From the NCBI RefSeq assembly GCF_003026285.1, contig NZ_PYOD01000001.1:1-64000 (forward strand): 64,000 bases of DNA, written 5' to 3'. The notes under the pieces were generated by a model. That model was given only the letters and a program-made list of their open reading frames with translations. It did not search any database and was not told the origin of the DNA. The position numbers were made by a program, and so were the translations under genes. The DNA is from Photobacterium profundum (GTDB taxonomy: Bacteria; Pseudomonadota; Gammaproteobacteria; Enterobacterales; Vibrionaceae). Positions 18,238-28,215 of the stretch are shown here, piece after piece; the stretch's first letter is position 1; each line of letters begins with the position of its first letter.

Positions 18238-19191
18238 TCAAACATCTTGATTTGTAGGCGATTTTCTTTTTCTTGGTTTCCATTTTTTTTTAACTTTCCC
18301 TAAAAAACTGATTACTCTACGATGTTGGGGTTCAAAAAATAATGATTTAACCCCTGACAACAAAGCTTTACTTGTATTACTCTTAGCTCTGTAATAATCA
18401 GCATATCCCTCATAAAGTCGAGCATTAGCTTGTGCGAATGATTTTGATGTTATTAACGACTCACGGCTTTTATAAAAAGAAATTATATTTTTAATTGATT
18501 CAAGGTTACTTAGCTTATTATCATCTAATTGTGTTATTGAATCTTCTCTTATTAAGTAGCTAGCATATACTTCAGGTATTACTGCGACATCAAAATACTC
18601 ACACACTTTCAACCAAAGTTGCCAATCTTCTGCATATTCTAACTCAGCATCAAATAGCCCTACTTTTTTAAGTGCAGACCTCGTTATCATAACTGTCGAT
18701 GTACCAACTAGATTATTTGAAAAAATGATATTTAAAGGATCATCCAAAATCTTAGCTTGATCATCACAATCTTGAAATTTATTCCAATAGCTAAAACAAT
18801 CGACTAGCTTTTGATTGCTCTCGGTCAAGTGATCATAATTCGTAAAACTCATACCCAACCCTGGGTTTAATTCATGTACGCTAAGTTGAGTCTGCAGTTT
18901 TCCTTCATGCCAGCAATCATCTGAATCAAGAAAAGTAATGTATTCTCCACTGGCTTTTTTAATACCTAAATTTCTTGCACTAGACACACCAACGCCTTCA
19001 GTTGTTATTACTGTTACTCTAGTATCACGCATGGCTAGTCGTTCAAGATACTCAGCTGTACCATCATCACTATTATCGTTAATTACGATTAACTCTATAT
19101 TTTCATGATTTTGTTTTAAAACACTTTCAATTGCTTTTGGCAAGTAATTAAAACAATTATACGTTGGCATCACAACAGTAATTCGGCACAT
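18238..19191 (-). CDS. Glycosyltransferase family 2
   Basis: This cytoplasmic enzyme of 317 residues transfers a sugar from a nucleotide sugar to a lipid-linked acceptor. The GT-A fold is clear: VVMPTYNCFNYLPKAIESVL at the start, VINDNSDDGTAEYLE, GVSSARNLGIKKASGEYITFLDSDD with the metal-binding DSDD near residue 91-94, and the acceptor region SNNLVGTSTVMITRSAL with EDWQLWLKV. Family 2 members vary too much to predict the sugar. The aaggag site gives the start strong support. The gene lies upstream of the flippase and probably forms an operon with it, divergent from a GT4 gene. Confidence 0.92.
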   Translation of the reverse strand: MCRITVVMPTYNCFNYLPKAIESVLKQNHENIELIVINDNSDDGTAEYLERLAMRDTRVTVITTEGVGVSSARNLGIKKASGEYITFLDSDDCWHEGKLQTQLSVHELNPGLGMSFTNYDHLTESNQKLVDCFSYWNKFQDCDDQAKILDDPLNIIFSNNLVGTSTVMITRSALKKVGLFDAELEYAEDWQLWLKVCEYFDVAVIPEVYASYLIREDSITQLDDNKLSNLESIKNIISFYKSRESLITSKSFAQANARLYEGYADYYRAKSNTSKALLSGVKSLFFEPQHRRVISFLGKVKKKWKPRKRKSPTNQDV

Positions 19192-19388
19192 TACTGACTC
19201 CTTTTTATTATGTTTCTAATAAAGCAGGATTCATGCCGTTATAATTCCCAATAAAACATGCACAAAGAAGTACATCTTTCTTATATTTTTGCATAATGCA
19301 ATAATTTCACTTACGTTTTGCACGTTTACTCATAGGAACAAGAATTGCATTCAAGTTATTATACTGAATGTAATTAAAGAAGACCTAT

Positions 19389-20543
19389 ATGAAAAAAGTA
19401 GCTTTTATCACTCCAACCTTTCCGGTATTGAGTGAAACATTTATTCATACTGAAGTGGATGCAATAAGCGCATGTGGGCATGACGTATGTGTGATGACAT
19501 TTGAAAAAAATAAAACTGATGATGCTTTTAACTATGCCATTTATAAAATCGGCGATTTTATAAATTTCAATCTTTTAAAAAAATTAAAAACTCGTAGAGT
19601 CATTGATTGCTTGAAATTTATCTACTCACAACAATCTATGCCTAAATTATCTTTATTTTGGCATAGCTTTAAAATGGCATCACAAATGGCAAAGCACAAT
19701 GTTCAGCACATTCACGCACATTTTGCCCAACATACCTGCTCTCACGGTATTGCTTCAGCCAAATTGATGGGTATTTCATGCTCTTTTGTTGCTCATGGTC
19801 ATGATGTTTATGAGTTCCCTTTTGATCTTGATTTAAAAATTAAACACAGCGATTTCGTCGTCGCTGTTTGTAATGACATGCGCAATGATTTTAACAAGAC
19901 CGCTGACGGCAATATTAAATTACTTCACTGTGGTGTCAAAACCCAACTCTTTAAGCCCCATACAAAACAAGATCAAGAGACAATCAAGCTCATTTTTATT
20001 GGGCGGTTAGTTGAACAGAAAGGTGTTAAATATTTATTTGATGCGTTGAAACCCTTATGTGGGCACTATCCGATTACTTTAGATATTATTGGTAATGGTG
20101 AGTTATTAAAACCATTAAAGGAACAAGTAGCTCAACTTGGTTTAGCCCCTTATGTGCGATTCTTAGGCTCAAAACAACCAAACTGGATCCAACAGAATTT
20201 ACCTTTCTATGATTGCTTGGTAGCACCGTTTTGTTTTTCACATTCAGGATGTGTAGATACAGGCCCAGTCGTCTTAAAAGAAGCCATGGCTGTTGGTATA
20301 CCCGTTATCACATCAAACATTATGGGCTGTAAAGAAATTGTCGCCCCTGATACAGGCTATTTGGTTGAGCAAAAAAACGCACTCGAGTTAACTGATGCGA
20401 TTAAGACATTTGTAACATTACCAATAGAGCGAAGAAAAGAAATGGGAATTGCAGCGCGGAAAAATGTAGAACTAAATTTTGATGCATTAAAACAGGCAAA
20501 GGTGCTATCAAATTGGATAGAAACGCACACCGTAAAACAATAA
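19389..20543 (+). CDS. Glycosyltransferase family 4 (GT-B fold)
   Basis: The 384-residue enzyme is a retaining GT-B glycosyltransferase. The N-terminal half opens with FITPTFPVLSETFIHTEV, a hallmark of the WcaL/AmsK-type colanic-acid or exopolysaccharide transferases. HIHAHFAQHTCSHGIASAKLMGISCSFVAHGHDVYE follows. The C-terminal nucleotide-sugar domain has LIFIGRLVEQKGVKYLFDAL, the GNGEL segment and the E-x7-E region in GPVVLKEAMAVGIPVITSNIMGCKEIV. The N-terminal region has nearly no charged membrane anchor, so it acts at the membrane surface on lipid-linked intermediates. It diverges from the GT2 and flippase genes. An agaaga ribosome site precedes the ATG. Confidence 0.9.
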   Translation: MKKVAFITPTFPVLSETFIHTEVDAISACGHDVCVMTFEKNKTDDAFNYAIYKIGDFINFNLLKKLKTRRVIDCLKFIYSQQSMPKLSLFWHSFKMASQMAKHNVQHIHAHFAQHTCSHGIASAKLMGISCSFVAHGHDVYEFPFDLDLKIKHSDFVVAVCNDMRNDFNKTADGNIKLLHCGVKTQLFKPHTKQDQETIKLIFIGRLVEQKGVKYLFDALKPLCGHYPITLDIIGNGELLKPLKEQVAQLGLAPYVRFLGSKQPNWIQQNLPFYDCLVAPFCFSHSGCVDTGPVVLKEAMAVGIPVITSNIMGCKEIVAPDTGYLVEQKNALELTDAIKTFVTLPIERRKEMGIAARKNVELNFDALKQAKVLSNWIETHTVKQ

Positions 20544-20568
20544 AAGCGAGCACTAAGCTCGCTTTTCA
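20542..20568. terminator. Bidirectional terminator between GT4 and tdh
   Basis: AAAAGCGAGC (20542-20551) pairs perfectly with GCTCGCTTTT (20557-20566). T-rich tails are present on both strands. It overlaps the GT4 stop codon and serves both convergent genes. Confidence 0.9.
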
Positions 20569-20586
20569 TTTAAGTATGGCTGCTGA

Positions 20587-21618
20587 TTATTCCCAATCGA
20601 GAATAACTTTACCTGACATGCCTGAACGCATCATGTCAAAGCCTTTTTGGAAGTCATCGATTTTATAATGATGTGTGATAATTGGTGTTAGATCTAAACC
20701 TGATTGAATCAAGCTTGCCATCTTGTACCAAGTTTCAAACATTTCACGACCGTAGATACCTTTTATAACCAAGCCTTTAAAGATAACTTGAGTCCAATCT
20801 ACAGCCATATCTGATGGTGGAATACCCAACAACGCCACTTTACCGCCGTGGTTCATGTTAGCTAGCATGCCGTTGAATGCTGATGGTACGCCAGACATTT
20901 CTAGACCAACATCAAAACCTTCTGTCATGCCTAGTTCAGACATTACATCTTCAAGTTTTTCGTTTGCTACGTTAACAGCGCGAGTCACGCCCATTTTACG
21001 AGCAAGATCTAGGCGGTATTCGTTCACATCGGTAATCACAACGTGACGTGCACCAACGTGTTTTGCTACAGCTGCAGCCATGATTCCGATAGGACCAGCG
21101 CCTGTAATTAGCACGTCTTCACCAACAAGATCGAATGATAATGCAGTATGAACAGCATTGCCAAACGGGTCGAAAATTGATGCTAGATCGTCAGAAATAC
21201 CTTCAGGGATCTTAAACGCATTGAATGCAGGAATAACCAAAAATTCAGCAAATGCGCCATCACGGTTAACACCAACACCTGTCGTGTTACGACAAAGGTG
21301 TGTACGGCCGCCACGGCAATTACGGCAATGACCACATGTAATATGGCCTTCACCTGATACACGGTCACCGATTTCAAAACCACGAACTTCTTGGCCGATA
21401 CCAACAACTTCACCAACATATTCATGACCAACAACCATTGGAACAGGAATCGTCTTTTGTGACCATTCATCCCAGTTGTAGATATGTACATCTGTACCAC
21501 AAATAGCGGTTTTCTTAATGCGAATCAGTAGATCATTATGGCCCATTTCAGGCTTGTCTACTTCATTCATCCAGATGCCTTCTTCAGGCTTTAGTTTTGA
21601 CAGCGCTTTAATTTTCAT
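20587..21618 (-). CDS. tdh: L-threonine 3-dehydrogenase
   Basis: Tdh oxidises L-threonine to 2-amino-3-ketobutyrate with NAD+, the first step of threonine conversion to glycine and acetyl-CoA. The 343-residue zinc-dependent medium-chain dehydrogenase has the catalytic-zinc residues in [15 protein letters not shown] and GHEYVGEV, the structural-zinc cysteines in [19 protein letters not shown], and the Rossmann [13 protein letters not shown]. Length and sequence match the E. coli enzyme (341). It lies downstream of kbl on the same strand. The gap is 186 bases and contains a long palindrome, unlike the nearly contiguous E. coli kbl-tdh pair. The product passes to Kbl. Confidence 0.97.
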   Translation of the reverse strand: MKIKALSKLKPEEGIWMNEVDKPEMGHNDLLIRIKKTAICGTDVHIYNWDEWSQKTIPVPMVVGHEYVGEVVGIGQEVRGFEIGDRVSGEGHITCGHCRNCRGGRTHLCRNTTGVGVNRDGAFAEFLVIPAFNAFKIPEGISDDLASIFDPFGNAVHTALSFDLVGEDVLITGAGPIGIMAAAVAKHVGARHVVITDVNEYRLDLARKMGVTRAVNVANEKLEDVMSELGMTEGFDVGLEMSGVPSAFNGMLANMNHGGKVALLGIPPSDMAVDWTQVIFKGLVIKGIYGREMFETWYKMASLIQSGLDLTPIITHHYKIDDFQKGFDMMRSGMSGKVILDWE

Positions 21619-21748
21619 TCTTTATTCGCTTACATCTGAATGCTGTTTAAGGAAAGACACTTAGCCTTAATACCCTACTTCAGCATTATACGAGGATACT
21701 GTTACCTCTGAACTAACCAGAAGTACGTTTTTGGAAATCTGAATTATC

Positions 21749-21795
21749 AATGAATATGTTCACGAGGTTCAAGAACCTCGTGACGCTTATTCATT
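21749..21795. promoter_or_regulatory. Long near-palindrome between kbl and tdh
   Basis: CACGAGGTTC (21761-21770) is repeated exactly inverted at 21773-21782 with only two bases between. Outer arms AATGAATA (21749-21756) and TATTCATT (21788-21795) extend it. No T-tract follows, so this may be an operator, an mRNA-stabilising stem or a partial attenuator for tdh. Confidence 0.6.
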
Positions 21796-21804
21796 ATTAG
21801 ACTA

Positions 21805-23016
21805 TTAAATAATGCCCATATCTTTACCAACTTCGATGAATACATCGATAGCACGGTCAAGTTGCTCAGGTGAATGTGCCGCAGACATTTGCGTACGAAT
21901 ACGTGCTTGGCCTTGTGGTACAACAGGGAAAGAGAAACCTACAACGTAGATACCTTTTTCTAGTGCGCGTTCTGCAAATTCCGCAGCTACTTTCGCATCA
22001 CCTAACATGATTGGAATGATCGCGTGATCAGCACCAGACATTGTGAAACCAGCTTCTGTCATACGCGTACGGAAATGTGCAGAATTTTCCCATAGACGTG
22101 TACGTAAATTGCCACTTTCAGCCAATAAATCAAGAACACGGATTGAAGCAGAAACAATTGCAGGAGCAACTGAGTTAGAAAATAAGTACGGACGCGAACG
22201 TTGACGTAACCAGTCAATCACTTCTTTCTTACCAGCAGTGTAACCGCCTGAAGCACCACCCATTGCTTTACCCAATGTACCCGTGATGATATCAACACGA
22301 TCAATTACATTGTGGTGCTCATGTGTACCGCGACCGTTATCGCCCATGAAGCCAACTGCGTGTGAATCATCAATCATCACAAGCGCGCCGTACTTATCAG
22401 CAAGGTCACAAATAGCTGGAAGGTTAGCGACTACGCCATCCATAGAGAACACACCATCAGTCACGATTAATGTGTGACGAATACCCGCTTCTTTCGCGGC
22501 AATTAATTGCTGCTCAAGCTCTTCCATGTTGTTATTTGCATAACGGAAACGCTTAGCTTTACATAGACGTACGCCATCAATGATAGATGCGTGGTTTAGC
22601 GCATCAGAAATGATCGCATCTTCTGGACCTAGTAATGTTTCAAACAAACCCGCGTTCGCATCAAAGCAAGAGGTATAAAGAATCGTATCTTCAGTACCAA
22701 GGAACGTCGATAATTTTTGTTCAAGCTCTTTGTGAGAATCTTGTGTACCACAAATGAAACGTACCGATGCCATGCCAAAACCATGCGCATCCATACCTGC
22801 TTTCGCAGCTTCAATTAATTCTGGGTGGTTAGCTAAGCCAAGGTAGTTGTTAGCACAGAAGTTCAGCACTTCTTCGCCTGTATCAACACCTTCTTTGTTA
22901 AGAATAGAAACAGCCGCTTTTTGAGCTGACGTAATAATACGTTCAGACTTGTACAAGCCACCAGCTTTAACATCTTCAATTTGCTGGTTAATTTGTTCGT
23001 AGAATGCAGCAGACAT
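21805..23016 (-). CDS. kbl: 2-amino-3-ketobutyrate CoA ligase (glycine C-acetyltransferase)
   Basis: Kbl cleaves 2-amino-3-ketobutyrate with CoA into glycine and acetyl-CoA. It is a PLP-dependent alpha-oxoamine synthase. The 403-residue protein contains [51 protein letters not shown], the [13 protein letters not shown] pyridoxal-pocket segment and the PLP lysine region [15 protein letters not shown]. The match to E. coli Kbl (398) is very close. A GTG four codons upstream (23028) is in frame, but it forms part of the ribosome site gaggaac for the ATG at 23016, which I take as the start. A LysR regulator is transcribed divergently. Confidence 0.96.
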   Translation of the reverse strand: MSAAFYEQINQQIEDVKAGGLYKSERIITSAQKAAVSILNKEGVDTGEEVLNFCANNYLGLANHPELIEAAKAGMDAHGFGMASVRFICGTQDSHKELEQKLSTFLGTEDTILYTSCFDANAGLFETLLGPEDAIISDALNHASIIDGVRLCKAKRFRYANNNMEELEQQLIAAKEAGIRHTLIVTDGVFSMDGVVANLPAICDLADKYGALVMIDDSHAVGFMGDNGRGTHEHHNVIDRVDIITGTLGKAMGGASGGYTAGKKEVIDWLRQRSRPYLFSNSVAPAIVSASIRVLDLLAESGNLRTRLWENSAHFRTRMTEAGFTMSGADHAIIPIMLGDAKVAAEFAERALEKGIYVVGFSFPVVPQGQARIRTQMSAAHSPEQLDRAIDVFIEVGKDMGII

Positions 23017-23243
23017 AGTGTTCCTCACATTTTATTAGATTTTGGGAAAATGGCTATCCAGTGAAAGATTGCTTAACGAATGCCTTACAAGCTCGCTAAG
23101 GGCACTTAACACTCATCACAATGATGATTAGCTAAAAATCGTGCAATTAACTCTTCGATTAACTTTAATCATTCTAATTCAAGTGCATTACAACTATTAT
23201 CCCCTTATATGGAAAATGATTGTTGAACCTGAGGCACAAATCT

Positions 23244-24155
23244 GTGGATACGAACAAATTAATCGCCGTAATGCCCGACCTTGCTGTCTTTATTATTGTT
23301 GTTGATGAAGGCAGTTATACCGCGGCAGCAAAGAAGCTCGGTGTTACACCATCGGCTCTCAGTAAACAAATTTCTCGTCTCGAAAAAGCCCTTTCAGTTA
23401 AGCTCTTAGAGCGTACAACACGTAAATTAATGATCAGTGAATCTGGTACTAAAATTTATGAACAATGCAAAGTTATGACGAATGCCGCAAAACAGGCCGT
23501 TGAAATTGCAAGTTCAGAACATACGATCCCATCAGGCACATTAACTGTTGCTGCGCCAAAAGCCTTCCTAAGTATAGTCTTGCAGCCTTTAGTTACTCCC
23601 TTTCTTACTCAGTACCCTGACATTCAACTAAAACTTAAAGCCTCAGACGGTGAGATCGACATTTTATCTGAAGGCATTGATATCGTTTTTCGCTTAACAG
23701 AACATCCATCAGAAGCCTTGGTAAATAAGAAAATTGGTAAAGTGAACCTAGCATTATGCGCAAGTCCTGAATACTTGGCGCTACGCGGAGAGCCCCAGCT
23801 CCCCTCAGACTTACGTCAACATGATTGTATTTATCTAGGTGAAACTACCACCGATCACATTTGGGACTTCATTAAAGATGACGAATTTCAAAGCGTGAGC
23901 GTGACAGGTCGTTACGCCGTTAATCATTCTCAAATGCGTTTAAAAGGCGTGATCGATGGGTTAGGTATAGGCATCTTCCCTGATTTTGTGATTAAGCAAG
24001 CATTAGAGAATGGTTCAGTGAAAGAGGTATTGAAAGACTGGACAATGAAAGGAAATTATCAGGGAGATATTGCTTTACAGTTTGCTCAGACCAAGTTCAT
24101 GCCTGCAAGATTACGGGCATTCATTAACTACGTAACTGAACACCTTGCACCATAA
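23244..24155 (+). CDS. LysR-family transcriptional regulator
   Basis: The 303-residue protein has an N-terminal winged helix-turn-helix (FIIVVDEGSYTAAAKKLGVTPSALSKQISRLEKALSVKLLERTTRKL, about residues 8-55) and the usual C-terminal effector-binding domain with two lobes. It is transcribed divergently from kbl-tdh, so it may control threonine degradation, but no coinducer can be read from sequence. I place the start at GTG 23244 because gagg lies nine bases ahead. A TTG at 23220 would add eight residues without a ribosome site. The protein resembles the CrgA/PtxR group, in which the substrate domain begins TLTVAAPKAF. Confidence 0.88.
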   Translation: MDTNKLIAVMPDLAVFIIVVDEGSYTAAAKKLGVTPSALSKQISRLEKALSVKLLERTTRKLMISESGTKIYEQCKVMTNAAKQAVEIASSEHTIPSGTLTVAAPKAFLSIVLQPLVTPFLTQYPDIQLKLKASDGEIDILSEGIDIVFRLTEHPSEALVNKKIGKVNLALCASPEYLALRGEPQLPSDLRQHDCIYLGETTTDHIWDFIKDDEFQSVSVTGRYAVNHSQMRLKGVIDGLGIGIFPDFVIKQALENGSVKEVLKDWTMKGNYQGDIALQFAQTKFMPARLRAFINYVTEHLAP

Positions 24156-24305
24156 TTTTGTCTAGTACGAATTGTTACAGCCGCAGTTCCAGTCACATGG
24201 AGCTGCTAATCCCCTTGTTATCCAATTTCACCTATAATCAAAGGGAAATTACACTCTAATTACGTTACTAGTTCGTACTAGGTTATAAAACTTAGGTGCA
24301 CGCTG

Positions 24306-24749
24306 ATGAAACTATTCCTACCTCTGTTACCTCTCGTTCTGTTTGTGGGAATAAATAATTGCGCCGCCTACCCAGTGGATTCTATGCATTGGAACCATCG
24401 AAGCATCTTGTACTTTGCACCAGAGAAAGATCTACACGTACAAGAGTTTATGAAACAAGTACTAATGAATGAGTGTGTACTACAAGAACGAGATATAAAA
24501 ACCGTGATTATTACCAACGACGGTTTTAACCAACCTTATGATTTTTTTAGCCCTGAAGAAATTAACCATCTTCAAGAAAAATATAACATTCCCAAAGAGC
24601 ATCATACTGGCATTCTTGTCGGTAAAGATGGCTTGGAAAAATACCGTTGGAATAAAAAAACAAATTGGTTACAACTCACAGAAATTGTTGATCGTATGCC
24701 ATTAAGAAAAGAAGAGATGCGCCATCAAGCAAGCCGCTGCCAAATCTAA
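24306..24749 (+). CDS. Exported DUF4174 protein
   Basis: The 147-residue protein has a signal peptide (residues 1-21, ending NCAA). The mature domain shows the DUF4174 pattern, a thioredoxin-like fold of unknown function: WNHRSILYFAPEKD at its start, RDIKTVIITNDG in the middle, then GILVGKDGLEKYRW and a C-terminal IVDRMPLRKEEMRHQ. Two cysteines remain in the mature protein (in NECVLQ and SRCQI), but there is no CxxC motif, so an oxidoreductase role is doubtful. It is expected in the periplasm. The aggtg ribosome site is clear. No operon partner is evident, since malZ is 175 bases downstream. Confidence 0.8.
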   Translation: MKLFLPLLPLVLFVGINNCAAYPVDSMHWNHRSILYFAPEKDLHVQEFMKQVLMNECVLQERDIKTVIITNDGFNQPYDFFSPEEINHLQEKYNIPKEHHTGILVGKDGLEKYRWNKKTNWLQLTEIVDRMPLRKEEMRHQASRCQI

Positions 24750-24924
24750 TCGTCAGATTCCGCTGATCCAAATGAATTGTTACACGTGTTTTCTACGCCT
24801 AACGTCTACTCCTTCCATTTTTTAACCAAGGTGGATTTTTTTCTCATCAAAAAACGGTAGATTGGAACTATACCAAAAGCACGCACAGACATTTCCAATT
24901 CAGTTTCAGGCAGAGATAATTACA

Positions 24925-26790
24925 ATGAAAACGCCATTTCTTTACCATGGACAGGATAGCGCCTGGCTTACTCCTACAGAAAGTACTCTTAACGTAACGA
25001 TGGTCAGTGACATTGATACACTGATATCAGCCATCTTCATTCGATGTGAACCCGATAATGAAGAACTATTAATTGATATGGAACGCGGTAAAACCCAAGG
25101 ACGCCTACAATACTGGCATGGGGAATTACCGATAAATTCAGATAAAGACATTACCTTTTACACTTTTAAAGTGATGCAAAACAGTCGTCAGTGGTGGCTA
25201 CACGGTTGTGGCGTTTCACCACGCGTACCGGGTAAAGAAAAGCACTTCAAATTCAATAACCAGCATCAACCACCTACTTGGGTTAAAGAACAGGTTTTCT
25301 ATCAAGTTTTCCCCGATCGTTTTTCAAATGCAAACCCATCAATCAGTGTTCAATCTAATGAATACTATTTACGTGGCACAGAAAAACCGACAATAGCGAA
25401 AGCATGGGGTGAATCAGCATCAAACCATGATTCGAGTGGACCAAGCGAATTCTTCGGGGGCGACTTACAAGGTATTCACAATAAGATTGATTACTTACAA
25501 GAATTAGGTGTAACCGCACTCTATTTAAATCCGATATTTACCGCGCCCAGTAATCATAAATACGATACAACAGATTACCTTAATATCGATCCTCATTTAG
25601 GTACGAATGAGCAATTTGCCGACATGGTGGCAGATCTGCATCAACGTAATATGAAGATTATGCTAGATGCCGTGTATAACCATACCTCTGTCGATCACCC
25701 TTGGTTCGATATGTATCAACGTAATACCGCAGACCAAACCGTGGGCGCTTACGATCACCCTAATTCTACTTACCGTCAGTATTATCAATTTACCGATAAC
25801 AGTAACGAGTACATTGGCTGGAATGGTATATCAACGCTCCCTAAACTGAATTTTTCTAATCCTGAAGTACAGGATTATATCTATGCGGGTGACGACGCTG
25901 TAATCAAACACTGGCTAAAACCGCCTTATAATATAGATGCATGGCGTTTTGATGTTATCCATATGCTAGGTGAAGGCAAAGGCGCACGCAATAATGCTCA
26001 TTTTGTTAAATCCTTCCGCAATGCTGCCAAGTCGGTCAACCCTGATTGCTACGTGTTAGGCGAACATTTTTTTGAAGCGTCTAACTGGCTTCAAGGTGAT
26101 CAAGAAGATGGAGCTATGAACTATTACGGTTTTGCTCACCCTCTTCGTGCTTTTTTTGCCCAAAAAGACATCGCCTATCACGCATGCCAAATCGATGCTG
26201 AAGAATTAGTAGAATGGCTAGACGAAGCGCGTACAAAATTACCGTGGTTGAATCAGCTCTCTCAGCTTAACCAGCTAGATAGCCACGATACAATGCGTTT
26301 CTTAACCATGGTTGATAACAACACAGAAACGATGCACCTAGCATTAATGGTGCTTTTTGCTTATGTCGGCACACCGTGTGTTTACTACGGTACAGAAGTT
26401 GAATTACAAGGCGGTCAAGATCCAGATAACCGTCGTTGTTTCCCATGGGAAAGAACAGAGCAAGAACAAAAACCACAAACCTTCAGTTATTTGCAGCAAC
26501 TCATTGCTGTCAGAAAATCATCAACCGCTCTTCAATCAGGCAGTGTTCAATGGTTATTGGCTGAGAACCAACATTTTGCCTTTGCTAGAACGACAGAAAC
26601 AGAGCATGTTCTTTGCCTTATTAATAACAGTGAATCAGCTAAAATATTGCATTTACCTGTTTGGCAATTAGGTATTGAGTCGGGTTCTTTACACGATCTG
26701 TTAACTGATGATGAATGGCATATTAGCGAAGGAAGCGTTTCAATAACATTGGCAAGCAAAGAAGGACTATTACTGACAGTCAGCGAATAA
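24925..26790 (+). CDS. malZ: Maltodextrin glucosidase
   Basis: MalZ is a cytoplasmic GH13 enzyme that removes glucose from the reducing end of maltodextrins. From the ATG at 24925 the protein has 621 residues, against 604 in E. coli. It has an N-terminal beta domain (1-115), the barrel entry VFYQVFPDRFSN, LYLNPIFTAPSNHKYDTTDY, LDAVYNHTS, the nucleophile D343 in WRFDVIHMLGE, the acid E380 in VLGEHF and the third acid D455 in LDSHDTMRF. A longer in-frame form from TTG 24862 has no ribosome site and its extra 21 residues are not family-like. No mal regulator or transporter is nearby. The gene stands alone with its own terminator. Confidence 0.92.
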   Translation: MKTPFLYHGQDSAWLTPTESTLNVTMVSDIDTLISAIFIRCEPDNEELLIDMERGKTQGRLQYWHGELPINSDKDITFYTFKVMQNSRQWWLHGCGVSPRVPGKEKHFKFNNQHQPPTWVKEQVFYQVFPDRFSNANPSISVQSNEYYLRGTEKPTIAKAWGESASNHDSSGPSEFFGGDLQGIHNKIDYLQELGVTALYLNPIFTAPSNHKYDTTDYLNIDPHLGTNEQFADMVADLHQRNMKIMLDAVYNHTSVDHPWFDMYQRNTADQTVGAYDHPNSTYRQYYQFTDNSNEYIGWNGISTLPKLNFSNPEVQDYIYAGDDAVIKHWLKPPYNIDAWRFDVIHMLGEGKGARNNAHFVKSFRNAAKSVNPDCYVLGEHFFEASNWLQGDQEDGAMNYYGFAHPLRAFFAQKDIAYHACQIDAEELVEWLDEARTKLPWLNQLSQLNQLDSHDTMRFLTMVDNNTETMHLALMVLFAYVGTPCVYYGTEVELQGGQDPDNRRCFPWERTEQEQKPQTFSYLQQLIAVRKSSTALQSGSVQWLLAENQHFAFARTTETEHVLCLINNSESAKILHLPVWQLGIESGSLHDLLTDDEWHISEGSVSITLASKEGLLLTVSE

Positions 26791-26801
26791 AGCACAAAAT
26801 A

Positions 26802-26840
26802 AAGGTTAAGTGTGATTTTCTATCCACTTAACCTTTTCCT
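26802..26840 (+). terminator. Terminator after malZ
   Basis: AAGGTTAAGTG (26802-26812) pairs with CACTTAACCTT (26825-26835), followed by ttcct. It begins 12 bases after the malZ stop. Confidence 0.8.
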
Positions 26841-27040
26841 ATACTGTAATGGTAAAGGAAAACTGTCCCCTTTTTTGCGCTAGCAATTCGCATCAATAAT
26901 TTACGCTAACAATCATTCCCTCGATTACTTTTTCCGTTTACCTTGTGACTGTAATACCATCTAACTATCACAAGGTTATGAGGACTGCACACTCATAGCC
27001 GCAGCGCATACGCTGATTCAGCACACATTAAGAGGTTCTT

Positions 27041-28168
27041 ATGGCAATTGAGCGTTATATCGGCATTATGTCTGGTACAAGTATGGATGGTGTTGATACC
27101 GTTTTGGTTGAAATTGAAGAAAACAGTATCCGCTTGATGGGTGAAAACTCTTTTCCTATGGGTGAGGATCTGAAACAAGCATTGCTTGATATTTGCCTTG
27201 GTCAATCCACCAATTTGCAAGCAGTTGGAGAGCTCGATCACCGGCTCGGGCATTTATTCGCTGATGCAGTACTCGCATTATTAGAGAATACTGGTATACC
27301 CGCAGATTCGATTACTGCTATTGGAAGCCACGGACAAACCGTATTTCACTCTCCAGATACACAATATGCTTTCACCATGCAACTCGGTGATGCCAATATT
27401 ATTGCAGCTAAAACACACATCACAACCATCGCAGATTTTCGTCGCAAAGACATGGCTCTTGGCGGGCAAGGTGCACCACTCGTTCCAGCTTTTCATCAAC
27501 AACTTTTTAGTTCTCTTGATACAACACGTGTGATTCTCAATATTGGTGGCATTGCTAACATCACAGTACTCACGCCCAATCAACCTGTTACGGGCTATGA
27601 TACAGGCCCTGGTAATATGTTAATGGATACGTGGATCCATCAATATAATGGCAGTCAATATGATGCTAATGCCAAATGGGCTAAAACAGGCACTGTAAAC
27701 AAAATACTGTTAGAAAGACTGCTCGACGAACCTTACTTCAAGCAGCCAGCCCCTAAAAGTACAGGTCGAGAATTGTTTAATTTACCGTGGTTACAACAAA
27801 AATTATCAGGTTTAGAGATACCCGCAGAAGATGTACAAGCAACCCTAGCTGAATTTACTGCAGTCACCATTACAAATGATGTTATTACATACCAACACAA
27901 TGAAAAGCCTGAATTATCAACCAAACAGGAATTGTTAGTCTGTGGCGGTGGTGCTCATAATCCATTACTAATGGCGCGTTTAGCTGCACAATTACCCAAC
28001 TGGCAAGTAATGACTACAACAGAGCGAGGAGTAGATAGCGATAATATGGAAGCCATGGCTTTCGCATGGCTAGCTTACCGAACATATCATAATCAGCCGG
28101 GGAATTTACCAGAAGTAACAGGTGCTTCTGGCTTAACAAGCCTAGGAGCAATTTACCCTGCATCGTAA
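27041..28168 (+). CDS. anmK: Anhydro-N-acetylmuramic acid kinase
   Basis: AnmK converts 1,6-anhydro-MurNAc released in cell-wall turnover into MurNAc-6-phosphate with simultaneous ring opening and phosphorylation. The 375-residue protein begins YIGIMSGTSMDGVDTVLVEI, the family nucleotide-binding signature, and carries AIGSHGQTVFHSP, QLGDANIIAA, ADFRRKDMALGGQGAPLVPAFH with the catalytic Asp, ILNIGGIANIT, GYDTGPGNMLMD and LLVCGGGAHN. The length fits E. coli AnmK (369). An aagaggt site precedes the ATG. MurQ is not in this window. The GlcNAc kinase NagK, which joins the same salvage, is at 2710-3621. Confidence 0.96.
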   Translation: MAIERYIGIMSGTSMDGVDTVLVEIEENSIRLMGENSFPMGEDLKQALLDICLGQSTNLQAVGELDHRLGHLFADAVLALLENTGIPADSITAIGSHGQTVFHSPDTQYAFTMQLGDANIIAAKTHITTIADFRRKDMALGGQGAPLVPAFHQQLFSSLDTTRVILNIGGIANITVLTPNQPVTGYDTGPGNMLMDTWIHQYNGSQYDANAKWAKTGTVNKILLERLLDEPYFKQPAPKSTGRELFNLPWLQQKLSGLEIPAEDVQATLAEFTAVTITNDVITYQHNEKPELSTKQELLVCGGGAHNPLLMARLAAQLPNWQVMTTTERGVDSDNMEAMAFAWLAYRTYHNQPGNLPEVTGASGLTSLGAIYPAS

Positions 28169-28181
28169 TATTCAAAATGAA

Positions 28182-28213
28182 AAGCTCAAGTAATACACTA
28201 ATCACTTGAGCTT
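28182..28213. terminator. Bidirectional terminator
   Basis: AAGCTCAAGT (28182-28191) pairs with ACTTGAGCTT (28204-28213). Moderately T-rich tails occur on both strands. It separates the convergent anmK and hybrid kinase genes. Confidence 0.8.
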
Positions 28214-28215
28214 CT

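Noticed and set aside
23017-23028. GTG start of kbl
   Set aside because: This GTG lies within the ribosome site for the ATG at 23016, and the extra residues do not align with the family.
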